Below are positions 44,063 through 52,834 of a stretch of DNA of 64,000 bases, piece after piece. Numbering within the stretch: the first letter of the stretch is position 1; each line of letters opens with the position of its first letter. Location: positions 1,302,001-1,366,000 of the forward strand of contig OY970200.1 in NCBI GenBank assembly GCA_963708235.1. Direction: 5' to 3'. The position numbers and the translations under genes are program-made. The stretch comes from G963708235 sp963708235. Lineage in GTDB: Bacteria; Actinomycetota; Acidimicrobiia; Spongiisociales; UBA5794. The notes beneath the pieces were generated by a model. The model searched no databases and was not told where the DNA came from. It saw only the letters and a list, made by a program, of their open reading frames with translations.

Positions 44063-44623
44063 ATGGGGAGCGAGCCGCTGGTGGTTCCCAACATCGCCGC
44101 CCTGGTCTACGACGGACTCGACCGGCGATGCGTGTTGCTGCAGCGCCGGGACCGTCCCGGGGAGTCGGTCCGCGGCCGTCTCGAACTCCCCGGCGGGCGT
44201 TGGCGGGCCGGCGAGCGGGCCGACGAGGCCGCCGCACGCGAGGTGATGGAAGAGACCGGGGTGGAGCTCACCGCCGTCGCCGGCGCCATCGAGGTCACCC
44301 GTCACCAGCGGCACATCGCCACCAGCACCGGTCGACCACTGGCGGTGGTCGTTGGCGTCGACGGCGCCTACCCATCGCTCCATGTCCTCTTCGAATGCTA
44401 CGGAGAGGGCGAGCCGCGACCGGTGATCGATGAGGTGGCCGAACCGCGCTGGTGGCCCGTGGACGAGCTGATCCGCCACCTGGAGGACCATCCCGGCGAC
44501 TTCGTGGCGCAGACCCACGCCATGTTGTCGGCGGTGTTCGGACCGGGAGCCGCCACCGGCACCGAAGCGACCGAAGAGCGTCCCGACCGGGCGCTCGGCA
44601 AGGAGCCGATGGATGAGCCGTGA
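44063..44623 (+). CDS. NUDIX hydrolase
   Basis: Hydrolyses a nucleoside diphosphate linked to another group. About 186 residues; the complete NUDIX box is GRWRAGERADEAAAREVMEE followed by TGV, preceded by VLLQRRDRPGESVRGRLELPGG, typical of ADP-ribose or nucleotide-sugar pyrophosphatases. The start is uncertain (ATG 44063, or TTG 44042 in frame), since neither has a good ribosome-binding site. It overlaps the following DUF885 gene by 11 bases, suggesting coupling. Confidence 0.88.
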   Translation: MGSEPLVVPNIAALVYDGLDRRCVLLQRRDRPGESVRGRLELPGGRWRAGERADEAAAREVMEETGVELTAVAGAIEVTRHQRHIATSTGRPLAVVVGVDGAYPSLHVLFECYGEGEPRPVIDEVAEPRWWPVDELIRHLEDHPGDFVAQTHAMLSAVFGPGAATGTEATEERPDRALGKEPMDEP

Positions 44624-46292
44624 CGCAGAAGCCGACCTTGCCTCCCTCGGTGCCGACATCTGGGAATGGCGGGCAGGACAGCAACCGTGCGGCTACGACG
44701 ACCTGCAGCGGCTCCCGCGGCCACCGGGCTGGTATCCGGACTTCTCTCCGGATGCGGTCGGTGGACATCGCCGTACCGAGGCCGAGCTGCGAGGCCGGTG
44801 GGAGGCGATCGACACCGGCGGTCTCTCCGTCGCCGCCGCCGTCGATCACCGTCTGCTCGGATCTGCGTTGGCGCGGGTCCGTTGGGAACTCGATGTGGTG
44901 CAGGGTTGGCGCCGGGACCCCACCTTCCATGTCCACCAGGCCCTCGACCCGTACTACCTGCTGCTGTTGCCGGCGGCGCCGTTCGACCGCAAGCGGAGCG
45001 ACGCCGTCGTGGCCGCCCTGGCACGGGCTCCACAGGCGTTTACGACCGCCACCGATTCGCTCACCGATCCGGCGTCGCCTCAGGCCGGTGCCGCCATCGG
45101 GATGCTCGACGGGATCGTCGATCGGCTCACCGCCTCGGCACGGGCGCTGACCCCGCATCTGTCGGGTCCGGCGGCTTCCCGTGTCGTCGGCGCCGCCACC
45201 GAAGCGGGACACGCCGCCGAGGAGTTCCGCCGTTGGCTCGAGGTGCGTCTCCCGCAGATGTCTCCCCACACCGCGGTGGGCCGTGCCGCACTGGTGTGGT
45301 TCCTGCGCAATGTGGCGCTGGTGTCGGAGACCCCGGAGCAACTCATCGCGATGGCGCGCCAGGAACGGCATCGCGCCGCGGGGTGGGAAGCGGTTCGCAG
45401 CAACCGTGCCAGACTCCACCCGGAGCGACCTGTTGCGGTCGACGGAGCCGCCCAGTCGGCGGCGCAGGTGGAGGCCGAGGCCGAGGTGCGGGCGTTCTAC
45501 GAGACCTCGGGTTTGCTCACCCAGCACGATGACCACCCCCGCTATCTCACCCGCCTGGTTCCGGACCATCTGGCGCCGATCACGTTCCTCGGGGTGGCCG
45601 ACGACCTCACCGACGAACATCGGATGGATCAGGATGCGGTGGCGTATTTCCCGTCACCGGGACCTGACCTGCCCTACTTCTACGCCGCCAACGCCCGTGA
45701 CCCCCGAGCCGGGATCGTTCACGAGGGGGCGCATTACCAGCAGTTCTCGCGGTCCTACCGCCACCCCGACCCGGTGCGGCACCGCTACTACGACTCCGGG
45801 CCCAGCGAGGGGCTGGCGTTCTACAACGAGGAGCTGATGCTCCAGGCCGGGCTGTTCGACGACGCCCCGCATACCGCCGCCGTCATCTACAACTTCGCCA
45901 AGTTGCGGGCGATCCGGGTCGAGGTCGACATCAAGCTGGCCACCGGTGAGTTCTCGCTCGACGAGGCGATCGACTTCTTCGTCCGCACCGTCCCCATGGA
46001 CCGTCACACCGCCGCCGAGGAGACCACGTTCTATGTCGGGAGCCCCGGCCAGGCCCACAGCTACCAGACCGGCAGGCTCCACCTGATGGCGCTGTTGTCC
46101 GCCGCCATCGAGGATGGCGGCGATGGGTTCTCCCTGCGGGATTTCCACGACGAGGTCTGGCGCAACGGCAACGTCCCGTTCTCGTTGCAGCGGTGGGAGA
46201 TGCTGGGGCGCCGTGACGAGATCGACGCCATCGAGGCCGATCCGCAGTACGGGGCGGAGCCCCCGGTTCCCGACCATGCGCAACCAGGCTGA
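44613..46292 (+). CDS. DUF885 family putative metallopeptidase
   Basis: A 559-residue mostly helical protein. The zinc-binding motif HEGAHYQ (HEXXH) falls near residue 370 in ARDPRAGIVHEGAHYQQFS, with a downstream glutamate in GPSEGLAFYNEELML that could be the third ligand; this is the DUF885 pattern of gluzincin-like peptidases. No signal peptide is seen, so it probably acts in the cytoplasm. ATG 44613 lies inside the end of the NUDIX gene. Catalytic role is inferred from the motif. Confidence 0.82.
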   Translation: MSRDAEADLASLGADIWEWRAGQQPCGYDDLQRLPRPPGWYPDFSPDAVGGHRRTEAELRGRWEAIDTGGLSVAAAVDHRLLGSALARVRWELDVVQGWRRDPTFHVHQALDPYYLLLLPAAPFDRKRSDAVVAALARAPQAFTTATDSLTDPASPQAGAAIGMLDGIVDRLTASARALTPHLSGPAASRVVGAATEAGHAAEEFRRWLEVRLPQMSPHTAVGRAALVWFLRNVALVSETPEQLIAMARQERHRAAGWEAVRSNRARLHPERPVAVDGAAQSAAQVEAEAEVRAFYETSGLLTQHDDHPRYLTRLVPDHLAPITFLGVADDLTDEHRMDQDAVAYFPSPGPDLPYFYAANARDPRAGIVHEGAHYQQFSRSYRHPDPVRHRYYDSGPSEGLAFYNEELMLQAGLFDDAPHTAAVIYNFAKLRAIRVEVDIKLATGEFSLDEAIDFFVRTVPMDRHTAAEETTFYVGSPGQAHSYQTGRLHLMALLSAAIEDGGDGFSLRDFHDEVWRNGNVPFSLQRWEMLGRRDEIDAIEADPQYGAEPPVPDHAQPG

Positions 46293-46340
46293 GGTCGCCG
46301 CCCGAGCCGGCACCATGGAGACCGGGATTACGGAGCCGGG

Positions 46341-46853
46341 TCAGTCGAGGTCTTCGTGGGTCGAGGTGGCGGAGCGGGACGGGGGAGTGGGGAGCACCAG
46401 CACCGGTTTGGCGCATTCCAGCGTGACCCGAGCCGAGACGCTCTCCCAGGCGGACTGGTCGAAAATGGGGCGGGTGGCACCCATCACCACGACGTCGGCG
46501 TCGAGTTTGTTGGCCAACCCCGAGATGGTGGCTGCCGGGTCTTCGCCCTCGAGATAGACCGCCTCGGCGGTCATCCCCTCGGCGAGGAGTGCCCGCACCA
46601 GCGGTTCACACATCCGTCGCCCCCGCTCTTCGACATAACGCTCGACCACGGCGTCGTCGGCCGAGGTCCAGGCGGCGGTGGAGCCCGCTTCCAGCGGATG
46701 CCACCGCTCCGATCGCAGTTCGTCCAGAAAGCTGCGGGGAACCTCGATGACCGTGGTCACCGTCACCTTGCCGTCCTCGCCCACCAACCGCCGGGTGAAG
46801 TCGACGACGGCGGCCGGGTTGAGGACACCGGAGGTGGCGACGAGTGCGTGCAT
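46341..46853 (-). CDS. Universal stress protein family
   Basis: A 170-residue UspA-fold protein. The N-terminus (MHALVATSGVLNPAAVV) and the C-terminal block ANKLDADVVVMGATRP then ARVTLECAKPVLVLP match Usp; the GX2GX9G ATP loop is only partly preserved, so ATP binding is uncertain. ATG 46853 lies six bases after TAGCAT, giving a leaderless start. Convergent with the DUF885 gene, and divergent from the response regulator. Confidence 0.8.
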   Translation of the reverse strand: MHALVATSGVLNPAAVVDFTRRLVGEDGKVTVTTVIEVPRSFLDELRSERWHPLEAGSTAAWTSADDAVVERYVEERGRRMCEPLVRALLAEGMTAEAVYLEGEDPAATISGLANKLDADVVVMGATRPIFDQSAWESVSARVTLECAKPVLVLPTPPSRSATSTHEDLD

Positions 46854-46967
46854 CCCGTGATGCTAGTGGCATGCCATGGCCGGGGCGGCATGGTCCCGGG
46901 TGCTGAACAATCGGTGAATACCTGCGCCGTGGTGCGTGGGGCGGGGGGTATCGACATACGATGCGGG

Positions 46968-47660
46968 ATGCCCGACGATCGCCCGACCCGAATTCTCGTC
47001 GTCGACGACGAGCCGTTGGTGTGCGAGGTGGTGACCGCCTATCTCGAACGCGACGGTCATTCCGTCGAGGTGGTGGGCGACGGCCGGTCGGCGCTGGCCC
47101 GCTATCGGCAGTGGCATCCCGACCTGGTGGTGCTCGATGTGATGCTGCCCGAGGTCGACGGGTTCAGCGTGCTCACCGAGATGCGTCGCAACGGGAACAC
47201 CCCGGTGATCCTGCTCACCGCCCGCACCGAGGAACCCGATCGGGTGCTCGGTCTCGAACTCGGCGCCGACGACTACGTCGTGAAACCGTTCTCGCCCCGG
47301 GAGCTTGCGGTCCGGGTGCGGACCGTGCTGCGCCGGCTGAGACCCGCCCCGGCGACCGCCCGGCTCGAGTTCGACGGCCTCACCATCGACGGCGGGGTCA
47401 GGGAGGTGACCTGCGGATCGGAGACCGTCGAGCTCACCCCCAAGGAATTCGATCTGTTGGCGTTCCTCGCCTCGTCGCCGCGCCAGGTGTTCTCCAGGGC
47501 CCAGTTGCTCCAGCAGGTCTGGGACTCCTCGGTCGAATACCAGGACCCGTCCACGGTCACCGTCCACATCCGCCGGCTCCGCCAGAAGATCGAGACCGAC
47601 CCCGAGCAGCCGACCCGACTCCAGACCGTGTGGGGTGTCGGGTACCGGTTCGAACCGTGA
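46968..47660 (+). CDS. OmpR/PhoB-type response regulator
   Basis: A 230-residue two-component regulator. Receiver domain: acidic pair in ILVVDDEPLV, phospho-acceptor aspartate in LVVLDVMLPEVDG (about D57), Thr in LLTARTEEPDRVLG and Lys in DDYVVKPFSPREL. The C-terminal winged helix has VELTPKEFDLLAFLASSP and VTVHIRRLRQKIE ending VWGVGYRFEP. ATG 46968 lies five bases after TACGAT, near-leaderless. The sensor kinase gene follows after 46 bases. Confidence 0.94.
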   Translation: MPDDRPTRILVVDDEPLVCEVVTAYLERDGHSVEVVGDGRSALARYRQWHPDLVVLDVMLPEVDGFSVLTEMRRNGNTPVILLTARTEEPDRVLGLELGADDYVVKPFSPRELAVRVRTVLRRLRPAPATARLEFDGLTIDGGVREVTCGSETVELTPKEFDLLAFLASSPRQVFSRAQLLQQVWDSSVEYQDPSTVTVHIRRLRQKIETDPEQPTRLQTVWGVGYRFEP

Positions 47661-47706
47661 GGCCCCCCGTGGAGTTCCGTGTGACCCGACCCGGGAGGGA
47701 CCGCCG

Positions 47707-48900
47707 GTGAAAGCCGTACTCGGTCTGGTGGTGGCGGTGGCGGTGTCGATCGGCCTGTTGGAGGTGGTGATGCAGCCCTCGGCGGGAGAGCGGGGCAAGC
47801 TGCTGACCCTTTTCTCCCTGCTGGCGGTGGGGACCGCCGTGGTGGCGTCGCTGCTGTCGCAACAGATGCGCCATTTCCGTTCACTGCGCTCGGCGGTGTT
47901 GCTCATCGCTCTCGCTGCCGTCGTGGCCGTCGCCGTCTCGACGGCGGTGGCGGCGCGGATGATGTTTCTCCAGCCGCACGATCTGCGACTGCTGGCGGTA
48001 GTCCTCGGTTTCGCCGTCGGGCTCGGGGCGGTGCTGGCCACCACGCTCGCCAACCGGCTCACCGGTGACCTGCGACGTATCGGTTCCACCGCGGCCCGGG
48101 TCGCCGAAGGTGACCTGAGTGCTCGGACCGGTGTGGTGCGCGCCGACGAGTTGGGGGCCGCCGCCGCCGCCGTCGACGACATGGCCACCGCACTCGGAGT
48201 TGCCGAGGACGAACGGCGGCGGGATCACGAGGCGCGCCGTCATTTCCTCAGTGCGGTGGGTCATGATCTGCGCAGCCCGCTGGCGGCGATGCGGGCCGCC
48301 ATCGAGGCGATCGAGGATGGGCTCGCCGACGACCCGGCCCGGTATCTGCGTTCGATGCAGCGCGACGTCGAGGCGATGAGCCATCTGGTCGACGATCTGT
48401 TTCTGTTTGCCAACATCGAGGCGGGCCGGCTGGATATCGAGGTGGAGCGGCTCGACCTCAGCGAGATCGCCGACGATTCGATCGAGGCGTTGCGACCGGT
48501 GGCCGCCGAACGCAATGTGGAGCTGCGTCTCGATGCCGCCGGCGCCGTCCACGTCGAAGGCGGAGTCACCGAGCTGGGACGGGTGATCCGCAACCTGCTC
48601 CACAATGCGATCCGTTTCGCCCCTCCGGAGAGCGAGGTGGTGGTGGCGGTCACCGGTGAGGACGGGTCCGGGACCGTGGAGGTACGCGACACCGGTCCCG
48701 GGTTCAGCACGGAGATGGCCGGGAGGGCATTCGAGGAGTTCGTCACCGGCGACCCGTCCCGATCGCGGCTCAACGGCGGCGCCGGGCTCGGTCTCGCCAT
48801 CGCCCGGGGTCTGGTCTCGGCCCACCGGGGGGAAATCTGGGCCAAACCCGGTCCCGGGGGCAGTGTCGGCTTCCGCATCGGTGGCGTCGACCGGCAGTGA
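47707..48900 (+). CDS. Sensor histidine kinase, partner of the upstream response regulator
   Basis: A 397-residue membrane kinase. About four hydrophobic segments lie in residues 1-125, with only short loops outside, so it probably senses within the membrane. Then come a HAMP domain (RVAEGDLSARTGVVRADELG), the HisKA H-box SAVGHDLRSPLAAM (about H186) and the ATPase domain with NLLHNAIRFAP (N-box), DTGPGF (G1) and GGAGLGLAIARGLVSAH (G2). GTG 47707 has GGAGGG upstream. It forms an operon with the response regulator. The stimulus is unknown. Confidence 0.93.
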   Translation: MKAVLGLVVAVAVSIGLLEVVMQPSAGERGKLLTLFSLLAVGTAVVASLLSQQMRHFRSLRSAVLLIALAAVVAVAVSTAVAARMMFLQPHDLRLLAVVLGFAVGLGAVLATTLANRLTGDLRRIGSTAARVAEGDLSARTGVVRADELGAAAAAVDDMATALGVAEDERRRDHEARRHFLSAVGHDLRSPLAAMRAAIEAIEDGLADDPARYLRSMQRDVEAMSHLVDDLFLFANIEAGRLDIEVERLDLSEIADDSIEALRPVAAERNVELRLDAAGAVHVEGGVTELGRVIRNLLHNAIRFAPPESEVVVAVTGEDGSGTVEVRDTGPGFSTEMAGRAFEEFVTGDPSRSRLNGGAGLGLAIARGLVSAHRGEIWAKPGPGGSVGFRIGGVDRQ

Positions 48901-48942
48901 TCCGCCTACCGTGGTACCACCCGCCGAGGAGGAGCGCCGCAC

Positions 48943-49518
48943 GTGGATCACCAGCCAGCCAGCCCCGAAGGTGTCGTCGACGACGTCAGTCCGGGAGCCG
49001 CCGACCCGTCAGGTCTGAACGCCGAGACGGTCAACAAGGTACTCTGGTCGATCCCGAATGTCCTCTGTCTGGTGGGTTCCCGCTCCGGTGACGAGTGGAA
49101 CGGCATGACCCAGAGCTGGGTCACCCAGGTGGCGATGGAGCCGGTCCTGGTCGGTGTCGCCATCGACGCCAAGGCGGTGACCAACCGTCTGATCAAGGAA
49201 CACGGTGCGTTCAGCCTCAACCTGTGGGACCGCAGCGACACCCGACCGTTCGTCAAGTTCTCCAAACCGGCGGTGCGCGAGGATATGACCCTCAACGGCC
49301 GGCCCGTCCGGCTCGGGGTCACCGGTGTCCCGGTATTCACCGAGGCGGTTGCCTACCTGGAGTGCAGCGTGTGGCAGACCATCGCCTGTGGCACCCACGA
49401 CCTGTTCATCGGCGAGGTGGTCGACGCCGGGTTCCACGACGGGGGTGAGGGGACACCGGTAGCGCGGATGGAGGACACCCGGATGAAATACGGCGGGGTC
49501 AAGCGCGGCGGGCACTGA
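48943..49518 (+). CDS. Flavin reductase-like (split-barrel FMN-binding) protein
   Basis: A 191-residue protein of the flavin reductase domain family (PF01613-like). Features are IPNVLCLVGSRSGDEWNGMTQSWVTQVAMEP, VGVAIDAKAVTNRLIKEHGAFSLNLW and the C-terminal HDLFIGEVVDAG. The first 25 residues are an acidic disordered lead. It probably reduces FMN or acts as an NAD(P)H-flavin oxidoreductase partner; LLM enzymes use such partners, but none is adjacent. GTG 48943 has GGAGGAG upstream. Confidence 0.82.
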   Translation: MDHQPASPEGVVDDVSPGAADPSGLNAETVNKVLWSIPNVLCLVGSRSGDEWNGMTQSWVTQVAMEPVLVGVAIDAKAVTNRLIKEHGAFSLNLWDRSDTRPFVKFSKPAVREDMTLNGRPVRLGVTGVPVFTEAVAYLECSVWQTIACGTHDLFIGEVVDAGFHDGGEGTPVARMEDTRMKYGGVKRGGH

Positions 49519-49548
49519 ACGCCCACCGCGGCACGCGATCCGGAGGGG

Positions 49549-50774
49549 TCAGACCAGTTCGTCGACCGGTGGTCCCTCGGGGTCGTACCCGGGGAACCCG
49601 GCGGCAACCCAACTCTCGAACGCCTCGTCGTTGGGAACGTCGCGATGCTGTTCGGTGGCGAGCAGGTAGCGATAGTGGAGGAAGTCGCAGTAGGCCTGGA
49701 CCGTTTCCCGTGCATCGCCCAGTTCCTCGGCGATCCGTTGCATCAATGCCTCGAAGACCTCGACCCGCCACCGGATCGCCAGTACCGACTTTCCGGTGGA
49801 ACTCGCGTTGCTGCGTGTCGCCTCGAAGTACTGGAGATCGGAGAGGATCTGGCGCGCCTGCTGCTCGGCGGCATCGATCCCGGTGAGCTCGCGCAGACGG
49901 GTGCTGTGGAAGTTGCGACCGCCGACGGTGACCCGCAGCCGCAACCGCCGCTCGCCGGCCTCGTCGTGAGGCCCGAGGTCGAGATCCTCGACCTCGAAGC
50001 CGAGGGCGTTGAGACGCTCCACCCGCTCCTTGACCCGGTAACCCTCGTCGGGTCGGATCACCACCTCGTCGGTGAGTTCCCGCCACAGCGCCTCGTAACG
50101 CTGGACGATGTCCTCGCCGAGCCGGAGGTCGGCGTCGTCGATGTCCAGCCCACGTTCGGCGGCGATGTCGGCCATCCCCCCGGCGATGTTGACCACCATG
50201 ATGTCGAGATCGTGATGACGTTGCCCAGAGGTCAGTTCCTCGTGGAGCTCGCTGGTCTCGGCGTCGATCATCACGGCATCGATTGCCCCGGCGTCGTAGC
50301 GGTACAGCAGGTTGGAGAGCGAGCAGTCCCCCCAGAAACACCCGGCGAGATGGGCTCGACCAGCAGCCCGGCAACGGCATCGAGCATCTGGGTGCGTCGC
50401 GGCCCGAAGTTCCCCCCGGAGATCAGCTCGCGGTAGGTGAACGTGTACTTGACGTAACGGGTGATGATCGCCCCCGACCATTCCTCGTCACCGGGGACCC
50501 AGCCGCGATCGACCAGACCGACCGCCATCGCCACCGGGCTCACCCGCAACGCCAGTGCCCGCAACGTCCGGTACTCGTGGCGGGCGACCCGGCGGGGCAA
50601 CTCCTTGATCGCATAGATCTCGTCGTCGTAGGCGACGAACTTGACCACATGGCGGTGGATCCCGGTGGGGACCTCGACCAGCCGACCCCCCTCCCATTCG
50701 GACAGGGGACGATCCCACGCCAGGTCGAGGAACGGCGGATGACCGGGACGGATGGATAGCGTCGGTGTGCCCAT
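49549..50774 (-). CDS. DUF4032 domain protein, frameshifted
   Basis: A conserved actinobacterial protein of unknown function whose N-terminal half resembles a lipopolysaccharide-kinase/protein-kinase-like fold (YDDEIYAIKELPRRVARHEYRTL). The first frame runs from ATG 50774 to about 50355 (DAVAGLLVE); the second carries HLAGCFWGDCSLSNLLYRYD to the end at 49549, including the DUF4032 domain. The break is at CCC 50354-50352; a T restored there gives the family sequence VELHLAGCFWGDCSLSN and about 408 residues. WGDCSLSN resembles a kinase catalytic loop. A deletion error is more likely than a real pseudogene. Confidence 0.85.
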
Positions 50775-50896
50775 TGCCCTGATTCTGATCGCTGCGGCGA
50801 CACCATTACAGCACCGATCCCGGCCCACCCCGGTGGCAGACCCGTCCGATCTCACACGACAGGCGCCCACGAGGCCGACGAGACCCGCAACGCCGC

Positions 50897-51042
50897 CCCC
50901 ACCCCGGAAAGCGGGTGTTTCCATCGGGTCTGGGGGGAGGCGGTCTGGGGACCGTCGTTTCTGGCGGTCGACCTGTCGTCGTGCGGTACGAGTTGTTCAT
51001 CGGCGGCACGACACCGCAGGAGCAGTTGTCAGTGGCACATCA
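50897..51042 (+). repeat. Direct repeat copy A (leader plus module Y)
   Basis: Begins CCCCACCCCGGAAAGCGGGT, runs through GGTCGACCTGTCGTCGTGCG and ends CAGTGGCACATCA. GTCGTGC and GCACGAC within it can pair as a stem. It is 97% identical to the copy at 51192-51337. Confidence 0.85.
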
Positions 51043-51191
51043 TCCATATTGGACATTGACGCCGCGCCCCGCCCCGTCTGCGTCCGCACAGCGTCCGCAG
51101 CCTCCCCGCCCCCCAGGGCGGGGAGGGCCAGAAAAGCGAACTCGGCGTTGGGCGGCGTGTCTGGGGGGTCGGGTCGGTCAGTCTTGGCCCT

Positions 51192-51337
51192 CCCCACCCC
51201 GGAAAGCGGGTGTTTCCGTCGGGTCTGGGGGGAGGCGGTCTGGGGACCGTCGTTTCTGGCGGTCGACCTGTCGTCGTGCGGTACGAGTTGTTTATGGGCG
51301 GCACGACACCGCAGGAGCAGGTGTCAGTGGCACATCA
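51192..51337 (+). repeat. Direct repeat copy B (leader plus module Y)
   Basis: Matches copy A base for base except at four positions (C/T and C/G in the loop, A/G in the leader, T/G near GCAG-TGTCAG). It is followed by module X instead of module Z, so the array is modular rather than one long tandem duplication. Confidence 0.85.
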
Positions 51338-51542
51338 ATCTATATGCACGTTGACGCAGACCGTAGGGCGGGGTGCCTCCGAGGGCCTGCGACGAGGTGG
51401 AGCGGGGCGCAAGCTTGTTGTCCGAAGCGTCGAGTTGCCCGTCGCACGTGCGTGCATGGAACCCAGCGCGCTTATCGGCTCGGGTGGGTCGCTACCTCGT
51501 GTCGTGGGCTGAGTGTCGATCCGCGACCGGTAGGGTGCGGGC

Positions 51543-51986
51543 ATGTCGCTATCGCCACTGCGGATCGAGGTCATCGAGGGCCGCACCGTTCTGCTCACCT
51601 GGGAGGACGAGACCTCCGGTGAGCTCACCGCCGAGGCGCTGCGGGCGTCCTGCCGGTGCGCCACCTGTCGGGAACCGTCAGGGGAGGCCGCCACCCGGGC
51701 CGTCCTCGAGGGACCGGTGCCGGTCACCATCAACCAGGCGTCGCTGGTTGGAGGGTACGCCATCAACTTCGTGTTCGGGCCCGATGGGCACGGCACCGGG
51801 ATCTTCCCCTACACCACGCTCTACGACATGACCTCCGGTCTCGATGGTGCCGCCTCCGGTCTCGATGGTGCCGCCTCCGGTCTCGATGGTGCCGCCTCCG
51901 GTCTCGATGGTGCCGCCTCCGGTCTCGATGATGCCGCCTCCGGTCTCGATGATGCCGGTCCCGGCCAGCCGACGTCCGGGGACTGA
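51543..51986 (+). CDS. DUF971 (GBBH-like) protein with heptad-repeat tail
   Basis: A 147-residue protein. Residues 1-95 match the DUF971/gamma-butyrobetaine-hydroxylase N-terminal-like domain (LRIEVIEGRTVLLTWEDET, ALRASCRCATCRE and VGGYAINFVFGPDGHGTGIFPY), a small zinc-binding or Fe-S-linked fold. The tail (about 97-138) is six copies of ASGLDGA, encoded by a 21-bp minisatellite. ATG 51543 lies six bases after TAGGGT, leaderless. The 3' 309 bases overlap nei on the other strand. Confidence 0.85.
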   Translation: MSLSPLRIEVIEGRTVLLTWEDETSGELTAEALRASCRCATCREPSGEAATRAVLEGPVPVTINQASLVGGYAINFVFGPDGHGTGIFPYTTLYDMTSGLDGAASGLDGAASGLDGAASGLDGAASGLDDAASGLDDAGPGQPTSGD

Positions 51987-52793
51987 CTCCGTCATCGACG
52001 GTTTGGTGGGCATCGGCTGACAGGACGGGCACCACGTGGTGATCCGGCTCAGCTCCCCGTGGCGGCCTTCTTCGATCCTGGCGCCACAACGCCGGCAGGG
52101 ACGGCCCGAACGCCCGTAGACCCAGTGTCGCTCGTAAAGGCGGTTCCCGGTGGTCTGACGGGGGCCGGGTCGGACGTTGGCCGCCAGCAGCCGGTGGGCA
52201 CGTCGGAACAGCCGTCCGAACCCGTCCTCCCCGACGGTTTCCGGGGGCGACCAGGGATGGATGTGTTCGAGGAACAGGATCTCGCTCTTGTAGACATTGC
52301 CCACCCCGGCGGCCACACGCTGGTCGAGCAGGACATCGGCCACCGTGGGCCCGGGATGGCGGAGGGCGGCGGCGACCACCGCCGGGTAGGGGCCGGCGGT
52401 GGTCACCAGATCCGGACCGAGATGGGCGATCGAGTCCATGATCAGGTCGGTGGGCCCGATCTCCACCGTGGGAGCGGCGAAACACACCGCCACCGCCGAT
52501 TCCGTGGACAGCACCACCCGAGCCTTGCCAGGCGAGGTCCGCCACCGTTCCCCGGGCCGGTACACCGACCACCACCCGGTCATCCCGAGATGGGTGCGTA
52601 CCGACCAGCCACGGTCGGTGTGGATCAGCAGGTGTTTGCCGACGGCGAGCACCTCGGTCACCGTGGCCCCGGTGAGTCGTCGTCGCCCCCCGGCGACGGT
52701 GCGGTGGCTCCCGTCGACCCGGACCAGACGGTGCCCGGTGAGGGCAGGCCCGACCCGTCCCGCTGCGGCGTGAAGGGTGTCACCCTCCGGCAC
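51678..52793 (-). CDS. nei: Fpg/Nei family DNA glycosylase with unusual long tail
   Basis: Base-excision repair glycosylase/lyase for oxidised bases. The N-terminal catalytic PEGD is present (MPEGDTLHAAAGRVG), with the helix-two-turn-helix VAAGVGNVYKSEILF and the zinc finger CRRCGARIEEGRHGELSRITTWCPSC near residues 235-262. Family members end soon after the finger; this frame continues another 108 residues through the minisatellite and antisense to DUF971. The tail may be real or may reflect an indel after CQPMPTKPS. GTG 52793 has GGAGG upstream. It follows lhr by 41 bases, as lhr and nei are neighbours in mycobacteria. Confidence 0.88.
   Translation of the reverse strand: MPEGDTLHAAAGRVGPALTGHRLVRVDGSHRTVAGGRRRLTGATVTEVLAVGKHLLIHTDRGWSVRTHLGMTGWWSVYRPGERWRTSPGKARVVLSTESAVAVCFAAPTVEIGPTDLIMDSIAHLGPDLVTTAGPYPAVVAAALRHPGPTVADVLLDQRVAAGVGNVYKSEILFLEHIHPWSPPETVGEDGFGRLFRRAHRLLAANVRPGPRQTTGNRLYERHWVYGRSGRPCRRCGARIEEGRHGELSRITTWCPSCQPMPTKPSMTESVPGRRLAGTGIIETGGGIIETGGGTIETGGGTIETGGGTIETGGGTIETGGHVVERGVGEDPGAVPIGPEHEVDGVPSNQRRLVDGDRHRSLEDGPGGGLP
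51831..51956 (+). repeat. 21-bp minisatellite, six units, coding on both strands
   Basis: Six units of GCCTCCGGTCTCGATGGTGC plus C (the first starts with A; the last two carry GATGATG). The plus strand encodes ASGLDGA repeats in DUF971; the minus strand encodes GGTIETG repeats in Nei. The length is a multiple of three, so copy number can vary without breaking either gene. Confidence 0.95.
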
Positions 52794-52834
52794 GGTTCAC
52801 CACCTCCAGACAGGGAGGTTCAGGCCCATCAGGG

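Larger units (their letters stand above)
50775..51542. repeat. 768-base intergenic region built of dispersed repeat modules
   Basis: No gene is supported between the divergent DUF4032 and DUF971 genes. It contains two 146-base direct copies (50897-51042 and 51192-51337, offset 295, four mismatches, no gaps). After the first copy comes module Z (about 51070-51145), with a hairpin of 11 pairs (CCTCCCCGCCC with GGGCGGGGAGG). After the second comes module X (51366-51420). All three module types recur at 15731-15965. Short open frames here lack starts with ribosome sites and show no protein-like pattern. Confidence 0.75.

Noticed and set aside
50775..51542. Several short open frames in the repeat cluster considered as genes
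   Set aside because: They differ between near-identical copies, lack ribosome sites, and are Pro/Arg-rich low-complexity translations.
51831..51956. 21-bp repeats considered as a CRISPR array
   Set aside because: Units are directly abutted with no spacers and keep two reading frames; this is a coding minisatellite.
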